Part shown: piece after piece, positions 27,373 to 35,959 of the stretch | Numbering within the stretch: the first letter of the stretch is position 1 | Layout of the letters: each line of letters begins with the position of its first letter | Source of the DNA: Bizionia argentinensis JUB59 | Lineage (GTDB): Bacteria; Bacteroidota; Bacteroidia; Flavobacteriales; Flavobacteriaceae | DNA length: 36,366 nt | Assembly (NCBI RefSeq): GCF_000224335.1 | Contig: NZ_AFXZ01000020.1 | Location: 1-36,366 of the forward strand | Reading direction: 5' to 3' | The notes under the pieces: model-generated | What the model was told of the DNA's origin: nothing | Database searches by the model: none | What the model saw: the letters and a program-made list of their open reading frames with translations, nothing else | Position numbers and translations under genes: made by a program

Positions 27373-29337
27373 ATGAAAAACGTTTTACTTTTTATTTCCT
27401 TGATTTCTATAGGCTTTCAAGCCTTCGGTCAAATTGTAATTAATGAGCTAGATTGTGATAGTCCCGGCATTGACGATAAGGAGTTTTTGGAACTGAAGTC
27501 CGATTTCCCCAATTTTAGCACGGATGGTTATGTGGTCGTTTTCTTTAATGGTTCCGCTTCTGGCAATAATACTAGTTATTTTACGATTAATCTGGATGGT
27601 TATATCACAGATGAAAATGGACTCCTGCTAATTGGCAGTGATAAAGTCACGCCTTTTCCGCAATTATTAATTCCACCGAATACCATTCAGAACGGTGCAG
27701 ACGCTGTTGCTATTTACTTGGGTAGCGATTTAGATTTTCCAGACCAAACCATGGCAACAATTGATGATTTGGTAGATGTACTTATTTACGACACGTCAGA
27801 TCCCGATGCAGTGGATTTAATTGATATTTTTAGTTCGCATCCTAATTTTACCGATATTCAGCAAATAAATGAAGGGTCTGCAAATAACAGTAATTCTATT
27901 CAACGAAATACTAATGGTTCCTACACGGCAAAAAGTCCAACACCACGTGCCTTAAATGATGGGAGTGGTGTTAGGTTTAACGGCATTTCTATAGAAACAG
28001 ATGCGGAGCATTATCAGGAGGGTGATACTGTTAATATAACGTTCACGTCGCAATTCAATGTGGATTCGGACCTTACTTTTTCGTTTTCTTTAGATTATAA
28101 CGGATTTAATTCATCCGATTTTACGGGGAGCACAACGGTTACTATTCCTAATGGTCAGAATACAGTTTCTACCACAATCAGTATTATTAATGATGCCGAG
28201 GATGAAGGTGATGAGGAACCGCTTATCAAATTTGTAAACCTAGTTTCACCATATATTCCATTTAATAATTTCGTAAAACTACGTGTTATTGATGACGATT
28301 TCACACAAGCCAACTTTGGTACACCAATAAATGCTACTTATGGGAATGTTACGAGTACGCAACCAAACAGCTATTATAATAGTCTGGATGGTTTAGCGGA
28401 TAACAATTTAAAGCAAAGCTTACAAGATATTGTTGCAGATCCGACTGTAGTACGTGCGCAATCTTATGCCGATGTAATTGATATTCTAAAAGAAGCCGAT
28501 CAAAATCCAGAAAATAGTAATCAAGTTTGGCTGGTATATTTAGAACAAGGTCGTGCCAAATTAGATTATCAGTTAAGCTCTATTAGTACCGGCAAATGGA
28601 ATCGGGAACATACATTTCCAAGGTCTAGAGCTGGTTATTACAGTATTGAAGAAGATGAAATAGCCGACGGGAAAGATATCTTTTGGGAAACTAAAGCCGA
28701 TTCGTTACGTCATGGAAATTCTGATGCACATGCTTTGAGAGTTGCCGATGGCCCTGAAAATAGTTCCAGAGGAAACCAGTTTTATGGAGAATATAATGGG
28801 CCTACAGGAACATTGGGGAGTTTTAAAGGCGATGTAGCGCGTGGTGTATTTTATTTGGCTGTCCGATATAATGGATTGGATATTGTTAACGGTTTTCCAT
28901 CAGGATATACTGGGCAGTTAGGCGATTTGCAAACGCTTTTAGAATGGCATAGGAATGATCCGCCGGACGATTTTGAAATGAATAGAAACAATATTATTTA
29001 TAATTGGCAATACAACAGAAATCCTTTTATAGATCAGCCAGATTTAATCGAATATATTTGGGGTGATATGATTGGTGAAACTTGGAGTCAGCCGTTAAGT
29101 ATGGAAAAAAACACCATAGATTCTGTTTCGGTTTACCCTAATCCAACAAACGGACGCATATTTATAAAAGGTTTAAACAATAATGCCAAAGTAACAGTTT
29201 ACGCTGTTGATGGTAGAGTTTTGTATATCGAAACGTTATATAATTCGTATTTAGATTTAAACCTGTCCAGAGGTGTTTATTTATTGCAAATTACTTCAGA
29301 AGACAAAACCACGATAAAAAAAATCATGGTTAAGTAG
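27373..29337 (+). CDS. Secreted endonuclease I with lamin-tail domain and T9SS sorting tail
   Basis: This is a 654-residue protein with a signal peptide (MKNVLLFISLISIGFQAFGQ). Domains in order are: a lamin-tail domain (about 21-170, IVINELDCDSPGIDDKEFLE); a Calx-beta-like segment (about 205-310, AEDEGDEEPLIKFVN); an endonuclease I/EndA-type nuclease (about 330-565) with the active-site stretch WNREHTFPRS (His413); and a type IX secretion C-terminal domain (about 580-654, VYPNPTNGRIFIKGL to KKIMVK). It would be exported through the T9SS and degrade extracellular DNA. TACATTTA just upstream is close to a -7 element. A hairpin terminator follows. Confidence 0.92.
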   Translation: MKNVLLFISLISIGFQAFGQIVINELDCDSPGIDDKEFLELKSDFPNFSTDGYVVVFFNGSASGNNTSYFTINLDGYITDENGLLLIGSDKVTPFPQLLIPPNTIQNGADAVAIYLGSDLDFPDQTMATIDDLVDVLIYDTSDPDAVDLIDIFSSHPNFTDIQQINEGSANNSNSIQRNTNGSYTAKSPTPRALNDGSGVRFNGISIETDAEHYQEGDTVNITFTSQFNVDSDLTFSFSLDYNGFNSSDFTGSTTVTIPNGQNTVSTTISIINDAEDEGDEEPLIKFVNLVSPYIPFNNFVKLRVIDDDFTQANFGTPINATYGNVTSTQPNSYYNSLDGLADNNLKQSLQDIVADPTVVRAQSYADVIDILKEADQNPENSNQVWLVYLEQGRAKLDYQLSSISTGKWNREHTFPRSRAGYYSIEEDEIADGKDIFWETKADSLRHGNSDAHALRVADGPENSSRGNQFYGEYNGPTGTLGSFKGDVARGVFYLAVRYNGLDIVNGFPSGYTGQLGDLQTLLEWHRNDPPDDFEMNRNNIIYNWQYNRNPFIDQPDLIEYIWGDMIGETWSQPLSMEKNTIDSVSVYPNPTNGRIFIKGLNNNAKVTVYAVDGRVLYIETLYNSYLDLNLSRGVYLLQITSEDKTTIKKIMVK

Positions 29338-29360
29338 TTGATTTTTTAACTGATAAAAAA

Positions 29361-29388
29361 AGCCCAAACGCTGGTTGTTTGGACTTTT
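29361..29388. terminator. Bidirectional terminator between endonuclease and M56 remnant
   Basis: AGCCCAAAC and GTTTGGACT form a stem with one mismatch. It is preceded by A6 and followed by TTTT, so it can serve both converging genes. Confidence 0.75.
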
Positions 29389-29411
29389 ACTATAAGGTAA
29401 ACTACTGTATG

Positions 29412-29983
29412 TTATTTTTTTGTAGTTATTATTATGACGCCATTTTTCCCTTTGTTTCCATATTTTATGGTGGCAGTTTTGTCTTTTAAAATGTTAACAC
29501 TATTAATAGAATTTGGATTGAGTTTATCCATAGCGTTTTTCGTAGCAACTTTACCGTCAATAATAATTAGTGGGTTTTCACTAATTTTTGAAGCAAACAA
29601 ACCTGGATTTTTAATATTTGGTTCTTGGTCTTCATTGGTTATGTTGTTATGTTCTTCTAAAATAGGCGTGTTGTCGGTTTATTCAGAGTTGCTTTCCCAC
29701 TTAAAAGTTTTTTCGTCATCGATGGTTATCTCTTCTTTCAGGACCTTACCATTTCTTACTTTTTTTGTGATTTTTAAAAGCTTTGTTTCTGGTTCGTTAG
29801 AAGTGAAGTTAAACTTTTTAGATTGGTTTGATTGTGATGTAGAAGTAAAGACTTTTCCATCTTTTTGTAAAAAATTTCCACTCTCATCTTCAGTTAAAAC
29901 ATCAATATCTCCAGAGTCTCCATTGGATATTAAATACACGTTTTTATTAGAATCTATAGCTTTAACGTCTATACTTTTCTTTA
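29412..29983 (-). pseudogene. Detached C-terminal segment of the M56 protein
   Basis: This stretch is in the frame one step off the M56 stop. It encodes KKSIDVKAIDSNKNVYLISN and so on to KTFKWESNSE, then a TAA at 29679-29681. The same frame then continues TDNTPILEEHNN and ends LIIIDGKVATKNAMDKLNPN, KYGNKGKNGVIIITTKK. The last part is a third copy of the repeat found twice at the end of the M56 protein. Adding one A to the A8 run at 29984-29991 would fuse it to the M56 gene. It is therefore one ancestral gene split by a frameshift and a premature stop. Separate translation seems unlikely. Confidence 0.75.
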
Positions 29984-31618
29984 TTTTTTTTCTGCTTTTT
30001 CGGTAGTAATTATAATAACGCCATCCTTTCCTTTTTTGCCGTATTTCGTTTTTCCCAGTTCAGGTTTTATAACAAATACACTTTGAATACTGTCAGGGTC
30101 TAAAGCATCCATTTCTTTTTTTGTAGACTCTTTATCGTTAATAAGAATCAAAGCTTTTTCTGGAATGTCCATCGATTTGTTGGTTGCTTCTCCAGTTGTA
30201 ATTATAATAACGCCATCCTTTCCTTTATCGCCGTATTTTTTAAGCTGTTCCGTGTCTTTTATTACATCAATTTTATTAATCGTTTTAGGGTCTATTCGAT
30301 TCATTTCTTCATGCGTTATCTCTTTACCGTTTAAGAAGTATAAGATTTTAGGGTCTTGTAAAGTACTGTTTATATCTTTATTTATTGAAGGTTGAGGTTT
30401 GCTAACAATGGCTTCTTCGTTAAACGTAATATTATGTTTACTTATTAATACAGGGATTGCATTTTTAGATTGGAATAAAATTTCCTTTCCATTATCAGAG
30501 AGCATTAGTTTAAACGGTGTGATTGTATTGCCGTTATCATTATGAACTGTTATACGTTCTAGAAATTTTGTGTCATCATCATGCTTCGTTTTTATGGTGA
30601 CTTGTCTAATTGTTTTGTCCGGATTCCTATTAATATCGCTAAATTTAACTCTCACCGTTTTGCTAGAAAAATAAGATTCTATGTCTTTGAGCTCTGAATT
30701 AGTAGAGTTTGCATTAATAGATAAAATTTCATTTAAATCTGAATTTCGAGTTTCTGAAGTCGTTTCAGTAAAATACACTTTTTTAGTGTTGAAACTCATT
30801 AGAAATAATGCTAAAGCTGGGACTACCAAAGCGTATTTCCAGCCATTTAAATTGTTTGATTTTGATTTGTGTAACATAACGATTCGTTTTTTGATTAATG
30901 AATTATAAAAATTATTAGCTATCACCAATTGATTAGTTGGTATACTTGCCTTTAATAAAAGACGTTGATAGCTTCTATTGCAATCGATTTTCGATTGTGC
31001 CTGTTGATCTGCAATGAACTCTAAATTTTGTTGAAGTGCTTTTTTGTAAAACCATACGATGGGATTAAACCAGAATATAATGCAGGTGATTTCAGCGAAA
31101 ATAACATCGATAGAATGCCCTTGTTTTACATGAACATGCTCATGGTTTAGAATAAGTTGTAATTCGTCATTTTTAAACGTGTTCGGATTATATACAATCC
31201 AATTAAAAAATGAAAACGGCGCAATAGCATCATTTGTTTTTACATAATAAATGCCATTTCTGTTTTCTGAAGGGTTTCTTCGTATAATATTAAATAGCGA
31301 TAGCATATTAACCAGAAATTTTCCGAAGAAAAATATAACGCCTGCTCCATATATAGAAAGTAAGATCTCTATTAAACTTATATGTTCTGTAGTTGCCTGA
31401 TTCGATACGAGTTTATCCGACATTATTATAGGGTTAAAGTTTTGAGAAGCCACTTCAACGTAAATAGGAATCACAATAAGCGGAAGAAAGAGCGCTATAA
31501 TTAATCCGATTAATAAAAAAAATCGATTAGAATTAAAAAAGGTTTCATGCTGTAAAAACCACTTGTAGGCAAAATAGAATATGGCCATTACCATGGCTGC
31601 TTTTAGTAAATAGTCCAT
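29981..31618 (-). CDS. M56 (BlaR1-like) metallopeptidase with TonB-plug-like repeats
   Basis: This is a 545-residue membrane protein. There are membrane helices at about 1-22, 33-55, 82-105 and around 265-280. The zinc site HEHVH (159-163) lies in LILNHEHVHVKQGHS with a downstream NLEFIADQQA. In BlaR1/MecR1-type systems, such a protease responds to a signal and leads to cleavage of the BlaI repressor. The extracellular C-terminus ends with two similar modules, each finishing K(Y)G.KGKDGVIIITT, which resemble TonB-receptor plug segments. It starts just after the blaI-like gene (2 nt between them). The frame ends at the A8 tract; a third module lies beyond it out of frame. Confidence 0.88.
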   Translation of the reverse strand: MDYLLKAAMVMAIFYFAYKWFLQHETFFNSNRFFLLIGLIIALFLPLIVIPIYVEVASQNFNPIIMSDKLVSNQATTEHISLIEILLSIYGAGVIFFFGKFLVNMLSLFNIIRRNPSENRNGIYYVKTNDAIAPFSFFNWIVYNPNTFKNDELQLILNHEHVHVKQGHSIDVIFAEITCIIFWFNPIVWFYKKALQQNLEFIADQQAQSKIDCNRSYQRLLLKASIPTNQLVIANNFYNSLIKKRIVMLHKSKSNNLNGWKYALVVPALALFLMSFNTKKVYFTETTSETRNSDLNEILSINANSTNSELKDIESYFSSKTVRVKFSDINRNPDKTIRQVTIKTKHDDDTKFLERITVHNDNGNTITPFKLMLSDNGKEILFQSKNAIPVLISKHNITFNEEAIVSKPQPSINKDINSTLQDPKILYFLNGKEITHEEMNRIDPKTINKIDVIKDTEQLKKYGDKGKDGVIIITTGEATNKSMDIPEKALILINDKESTKKEMDALDPDSIQSVFVIKPELGKTKYGKKGKDGVIIITTEKAEKK

Positions 31619-31620
31619 AA

Positions 31621-31980
31621 TTAATTTTCTTTTTCTATGAGAGCAATAATTTCCTTTAGTTCGGCCACACTAATTTTTTCCTCTTGAGCAAAAAAGGAAA
31701 CAACATTCTTATAGGAGCTGTTAAAGTAATTATCAATAGCCGTGTTTATAAATTTCTTCTTATACTGCTCTTTACTAACAATAGGGAAGTATTCGTGTGT
31801 TTTTCCATAAGCTTTGTAACTAACATATTCTTTTTCTTCCAGATTTCTAATAATGGTAGATAACGTATTGTAATGCGGTTTGTCGGTTTCTATTTCAGCA
31901 AGTACATCTTTTACAAATGCTTTTTCTAGCCGCCATAAAATATGCATGATTTCTTCTTCTTTGTTTGTTAATTTTTGCAT
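31621..31980 (-). CDS. BlaI/MecI-family repressor
   Basis: This is a 119-residue winged-helix repressor. NKEEEIMHILWRLEKAFVKD and YNTLSTIIRNLEEKEYVSYK are the DNA-binding part. The AYGKTHEYFPIVSKEQYKKK wing leads to the C-terminal dimerisation helix. BlaI proteins repress their own operon and are cut by the partner M56 protease, whose gene follows after 2 nt. No beta-lactamase gene is present, so the controlled function is unknown; in this phylum such pairs usually are not linked to resistance. The promoter and operator are seen just upstream. Confidence 0.92.
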   Translation of the reverse strand: MQKLTNKEEEIMHILWRLEKAFVKDVLAEIETDKPHYNTLSTIIRNLEEKEYVSYKAYGKTHEYFPIVSKEQYKKKFINTAIDNYFNSSYKNVVSFFAQEEKISVAELKEIIALIEKEN

Positions 31981-32030
31981 GAGAACCTGTTTTTATTTCC
32001 ACAGCAGTAGAAAAGTGTTTATTGTGAATT

Positions 32031-32075
32031 CAAACCTATAACTATTTTTGTAGTTATGCAACTATAAAAATAGTT
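32031..32075 (-). promoter_or_regulatory. BlaI-type operator overlapping the blaI/M56 promoter
   Basis: AACTATTTTTGTAGTT (32040-32055) and AACTATAAAAATAGTT (32060-32075) form a 16-bp inverted repeat with one mismatch and a 4-bp spacer. On the minus strand, TTG (32059-32061) and TAGGTTTG (32031-32038) are 20 nt apart, matching the Bacteroidota promoter. The operator therefore covers the -33 box and spacer, which suits autorepression. Confidence 0.8.
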
Positions 32076-32175
32076 TTTTAAAGAATTTTTTAGTTTTTAT
32101 TAAAAAAGTATGAGAAATACTATCTTCGCATTTCTATGCATCTGTAAAAAGAAGGATGTTTAAAAATTGGATATA

Positions 32176-33135
32176 ATGAGTATAGTTTTAATGTTATTAG
32201 GATTAGTTTTATTAGTTGTAGGCGGTGAATTTCTTGTACGCGCTTCCGTAGCACTTTCCTTTAAATTTAAAGTTTCAAAACTCGTAATAGGTATGACGGT
32301 CGTGTCTTTTGCTACATCCGTACCTGAATTATTGGTTAGTTTACAGGCGGCTTTAGATGGCTCGCCAGATATATCTTTGGGTAATGTAATAGGTTCTAAT
32401 ATTGCTAATATTGGTTTGGTATTAGGAATTACAGCTTTTATAACACCACTAGCAATTGATAAAGATTTCTTTAAACTCAATTGGCCCATGATGATGCTCT
32501 TATCTGTTGCGCTTTATTTTATGTTGCAAAGTGGTTCGGTTCTCGATTTCAAAGAGGGATTGGCACTCATGATTTCTTTAGTCCTATTTTTATTTATAAT
32601 AATACGTCGCTCTAGAAAGGCTAATGGTCTAGATGCGGATACATCAGGCGTGGATAGTGTATTGCAAAAAACATCTAATTTTAAAATAATTATTTGGCTC
32701 GCAATTGGTGGCGTTGCTTTGTATTTTGGAAGTGATTGGTTGGTTATTGGTGCTAAAGATATGGCGTTAAGTATGGGCGTTAGTGAACGTGTTATTTCTG
32801 TAACTATGGTGGCAATTGGAACCAGTGTGCCCGAATTAGCAGCGTCTGTTATTGCGGCTTTAAAACAAGAAAAAGGCATTTCTCTTGGGAACCTAATAGG
32901 ATCAAACATTTTTAATATCGCTTCCGTCCTTGGTTTAACTGCAATGATTCATCCTATAGCGGTAATTAATCCAAATATTCTGGGTGAAGATATGTTTTGG
33001 ATGCTTGGTTTTTCTGGTATTCTTGTATTATTAGCCTTTCTTCCCAAACAATTTTCTTTAGGTCGTTATAAAGGTGCTTTGCTTTTAGGTTCTTATCTTC
33101 TTTTCGTCTCTTTAGCGTTTTTAGGTGAAAACTAA
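32176..33135 (+). CDS. Na+/Ca2+ exchanger, YrbG-type (CaCA superfamily)
   Basis: This is a 319-residue membrane protein with about ten hydrophobic helices. It has the two inverted alpha repeats of CaCA exchangers: GMTVVSFATSVPELLVSLQA with GNVIGSNIANIGLVLG, and VTMVAIGTSVPELAASVIAA with GNLIGSNIFNIASVLG. The acidic residues in the two SVPEL motifs bind the cations. It exchanges Ca2+ for Na+ across the inner membrane. I chose the ATG at 32176 rather than the TTG nine nt upstream. TATCTTCG at 32121-32128 is a plausible -7 element. It is divergent from the blaI-like gene. Confidence 0.93.
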   Translation: MSIVLMLLGLVLLVVGGEFLVRASVALSFKFKVSKLVIGMTVVSFATSVPELLVSLQAALDGSPDISLGNVIGSNIANIGLVLGITAFITPLAIDKDFFKLNWPMMMLLSVALYFMLQSGSVLDFKEGLALMISLVLFLFIIIRRSRKANGLDADTSGVDSVLQKTSNFKIIIWLAIGGVALYFGSDWLVIGAKDMALSMGVSERVISVTMVAIGTSVPELAASVIAALKQEKGISLGNLIGSNIFNIASVLGLTAMIHPIAVINPNILGEDMFWMLGFSGILVLLAFLPKQFSLGRYKGALLLGSYLLFVSLAFLGEN

Positions 33136-33259
33136 TAGGGGTGCTATGTCTAAAAATGGTTTTATTTAGTGTTTGACCCCAAAAAAAATAGGGGTGAGGG
33201 TTTATTTTTTAAAAAATAAGTTTACTTTTGTGCTGCAATCTTTAATTAAAATAAACGAA

Positions 33260-35446
33260 ATGTCTACATTAAGATTTTATGCACTAAAAGAATCGCTTAA
33301 CCGCAAGCCTATCAAGATTGAAGAAGTTGAAAGACGTTCTGCAATTTTTGGCGCTAATGTTTTTAATGAAGACACCATGCGTCAGTATTTAACAAAAGAG
33401 GCTTTTGTGAGTGTTATGGATGCTACGCAAAATGGCTCTAAAATAGATCGTCATGTTGCCGATCATATCTCAACAGGTATGAAAGAGTGGGCTATTTCTA
33501 AAGGCGCTACACATTATACACACTGGTTTCAGCCGTTAACAGGTACAACAGCCGAAAAACATGATGCTTTTTTTGAGCCTATTGGTAATGGGCGTGCTAT
33601 TGAAAAATTTGGTGGTGGACAATTAGTTCAGCAAGAGCCAGATGCTTCAAGTTTTCCAAATGGCGGTATTCGAAATACGTTTGAAGCGCGTGGTTATACA
33701 GCATGGGACCCAACGTCTCCAGCTTTTATTTACGGTACAACCTTATGTATTCCAACAGTTTTTGTATCCTATACTGGCGAGGCTTTAGATTATAAAACGC
33801 CACTTTTAAGAGCATTACAAGCAGTAGATGCTGCGGCAGTAGATGTGTGTAAATATTTCGATAAAAATATTAAGAAAGTAAATGCGGCATTAGGTTGGGA
33901 GCAAGAATACTTTTTAGTGGATAGCGCTTTAGCGGCTTCAAGGCCGGATATTGTGTTAACTGGTAGAACTATGCTTGGTCATTCGCCAGCCAAAGGTCAG
34001 CAGTTAGATGATCATTACTTCGGAACTATTCCGGCTCGTGCTATGCAATTTATGCGCGATTTGGAAACCGAATGTATGTTGTTAGGGATTCCTGCAAAAA
34101 CGCGACATAATGAAGTAGCGCCTAATCAGTTTGAGTTGGCGCCTGTTTTTGAAGAAGCTAATTTAGCCGTAGATCATAACTCGCTATTAATGGATTTGAT
34201 GCATAAAGTAGCAGAGCGTCATAATTTTAAGGTGCTCTTTCATGAGAAGCCATATAAAGGTGTTAACGGTTCTGGTAAGCACAATAACTGGAGCTTAAGT
34301 ACCGATACAGGTGTTAATTTGTTTAGTCCAGGAAAAACACCGATGAGTAATTTGCAGTTTTTAACTTTCTTTATTAACGCCATAAAATCTGTTAATGATA
34401 ATGAAGAACTTATTCGTGCAGCTATCGCCTCGGCGAGTAATGATCATCGTTTAGGTGCAAATGAAGCGCCGCCAGCAATTGTTTCCGTTTTTATTGGTGA
34501 GCAGTTAACTAATGTTTTAAATGAGTTACAAAATGTAACGAATGGAAAATTATCTCCTGAAGAAAAAACGGATTTGAAATTGAACGTAGTTGGTAAAATT
34601 CCTGAAATTTTATTAGATAATACGGATAGAAATAGAACGTCTTCTTTTGCTTTCACGGGCAATAAGTTCGAATTCAGAGCGGTTGGATCAAAAGCTAATT
34701 GTGCGCACCCAATGACGGTTTTAAACACTATTATGGCTAGGCAGCTAATTGACTTTAAAATTGAGGTTGATGCTTTGATTAAGGACAAAAAACTTAAAAA
34801 GGATGAAGCCATTTTTAATGTTCTTCGTGAATATATAAAACAGTCGCAAAAGGTATTGTTTGAAGGGAATGGTTACGGAGAAGAGTGGGAAATTGAAGCG
34901 AAAAAACGTGGGTTGAGTAATAATAAAACAACGCCGGAGGCTTTAAAAGCTAAAATTTCTGAAAAAGCACTTAAACTTTTTGAGGATTTAGGGGTTATGA
35001 ATCGTGTGGAGTCTGAAGCGCGTTATGAGATAGAAATGGAAGACTATATTATGCGTATACAAATTGAATCACGTGTTTTAGGAGATATTGCTCGTAACCA
35101 TATTATGCCAGTTGCTGTTCGTTATCAAAATATTTTAATTAAAAACGTCAAAGGTTTAAAAGAAATTTATGGAGATGACTTTAAGAAATTTGGTCAGGAG
35201 CAATTAAACTTAATTGAAGAAATTTCAGAGCATATTGCATCTATCAATTCCAATGTAACGCTCATGATTAATAAGCGTAAGATTGCCAATAAAATTATTG
35301 AAATTGATAAGAAAGCTGAAGCTTATTGTTTTGAGGTAAAACCACTTTTTGACGATATAAGATATCATTGTGATAAATTAGAGCTATTGGTTGATGATGA
35401 AATTTGGCCATTAACGAAATATAGAGAGTTATTGTTTACTAAATAG
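33260..35446 (+). CDS. glnN: Glutamine synthetase type III
   Basis: This is a 728-residue protein, the size of GSIII. It makes glutamine from glutamate, ammonia and ATP in the cytoplasm. Family motifs are ALGWEQEYFLVD, KTRHNEVAPNQFELAPVFEE, GVNGSGKHNNWSLSTDTG, NDHRLGANEAPPAIVSVFIG and FAFTGNKFEFRAVGS (the last near Arg-containing active-site residues). The frame is open from 33173, but the ATG at 33260 gives the standard start MSTLRFYALKESLNRKP. TACTTTTG at 33223-33230 is a good -7 element, which would leave a leader of about 25 nt. A clear terminator follows. Confidence 0.96.
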   Translation: MSTLRFYALKESLNRKPIKIEEVERRSAIFGANVFNEDTMRQYLTKEAFVSVMDATQNGSKIDRHVADHISTGMKEWAISKGATHYTHWFQPLTGTTAEKHDAFFEPIGNGRAIEKFGGGQLVQQEPDASSFPNGGIRNTFEARGYTAWDPTSPAFIYGTTLCIPTVFVSYTGEALDYKTPLLRALQAVDAAAVDVCKYFDKNIKKVNAALGWEQEYFLVDSALAASRPDIVLTGRTMLGHSPAKGQQLDDHYFGTIPARAMQFMRDLETECMLLGIPAKTRHNEVAPNQFELAPVFEEANLAVDHNSLLMDLMHKVAERHNFKVLFHEKPYKGVNGSGKHNNWSLSTDTGVNLFSPGKTPMSNLQFLTFFINAIKSVNDNEELIRAAIASASNDHRLGANEAPPAIVSVFIGEQLTNVLNELQNVTNGKLSPEEKTDLKLNVVGKIPEILLDNTDRNRTSSFAFTGNKFEFRAVGSKANCAHPMTVLNTIMARQLIDFKIEVDALIKDKKLKKDEAIFNVLREYIKQSQKVLFEGNGYGEEWEIEAKKRGLSNNKTTPEALKAKISEKALKLFEDLGVMNRVESEARYEIEMEDYIMRIQIESRVLGDIARNHIMPVAVRYQNILIKNVKGLKEIYGDDFKKFGQEQLNLIEEISEHIASINSNVTLMINKRKIANKIIEIDKKAEAYCFEVKPLFDDIRYHCDKLELLVDDEIWPLTKYRELLFTK

Positions 35447-35475
35447 ACTCAATATAGACGTAACATAATGAAAAC

Positions 35476-35499
35476 ACCCTACTTACGTAGGGTTTTTTT
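35476..35499 (+). terminator. Rho-independent terminator of glnN
   Basis: ACCCTAC-TTAC-GTAGGGT is a perfect 7-bp stem with a 4-nt loop, followed by T7. It begins 30 nt after the glutamine synthetase stop. Confidence 0.9.
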
Positions 35500-35627
35500 A
35501 TGATTAAAAGTAGCTGAAGTGTGTTTTGTCTGATATAATTTGTATGTCAACGAATATATGTCTATTACCAGGTGTTTTTGTAATTAATTTGTATTTTTAT
35601 AGTGCTATTAATCATTACAAATATATT

Positions 35628-35765
35628 ATGAAAAGGCTTATTGTAAGTGTTCTTATGCTTATGGCTGCTACCCTGATTTTCTCCCAAGCTAACGATAGCT
35701 TGGATGAAAACGCTTCACAAAAAGAAGTTATTAAAAAAGCGGAAACATCAACAATTGTGGGGTAA
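35628..35765 (+). CDS. Short exported peptide or 5' gene fragment
   Basis: The ATG at 35628 opens a 45-codon frame. It has a signal peptide (MKRLIVSVLMLMAATLIFSQ) and a short acidic mature part (ANDSLDENASQKEVIKKAET STIVG). The frame is open from 35526, but the upstream codons show no protein-like character. The mature part is very short, and a decayed outer-membrane gene lies 200 bp downstream. It may therefore be the 5' remnant of that or another gene and not a working peptide. Confidence 0.45.
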   Translation: MKRLIVSVLMLMAATLIFSQANDSLDENASQKEVIKKAETSTIVG

Positions 35766-35792
35766 TAATTTGTCAGCTTACTTATTGGAGAG

Positions 35793-35849
35793 CCATATTT
35801 AGATTTTAAAGCCTTTTTAAGAACTTTAAAATCTAAATATGGTTTTTTT
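35793..35849. terminator. Long hairpin with T-run
   Basis: CCATATTTAGATTTTAAAG (35793-35811) and CTTTAAAATCTAAATATGG (35824-35842) are perfect 19-bp inverted repeats with a 12-nt loop, followed by T7. The stem is longer than most terminators. Confidence 0.7.
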
Positions 35850-35959
35850 AAAAAATAATGTAATTCTGGTAAAAAAACCTAATCATGATACTTTATAAAG
35901 CTAAACAATCTAAAATAACAATAGGAAAATACGCGATTTAGTTATTTTTCCTCATTTTT

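Noticed and set aside
29434-30006. Plus-strand 190-codon open frame
   Set aside because: It is the shadow of the M56 gene and its tail. The reversed plug-like repeats explain its hydrophobic pattern.
31621-31980. BlaI-like gene read as part of beta-lactam resistance
   Set aside because: There is no beta-lactamase or PBP2a gene nearby, and BlaI/M56 pairs in this phylum often control other functions.
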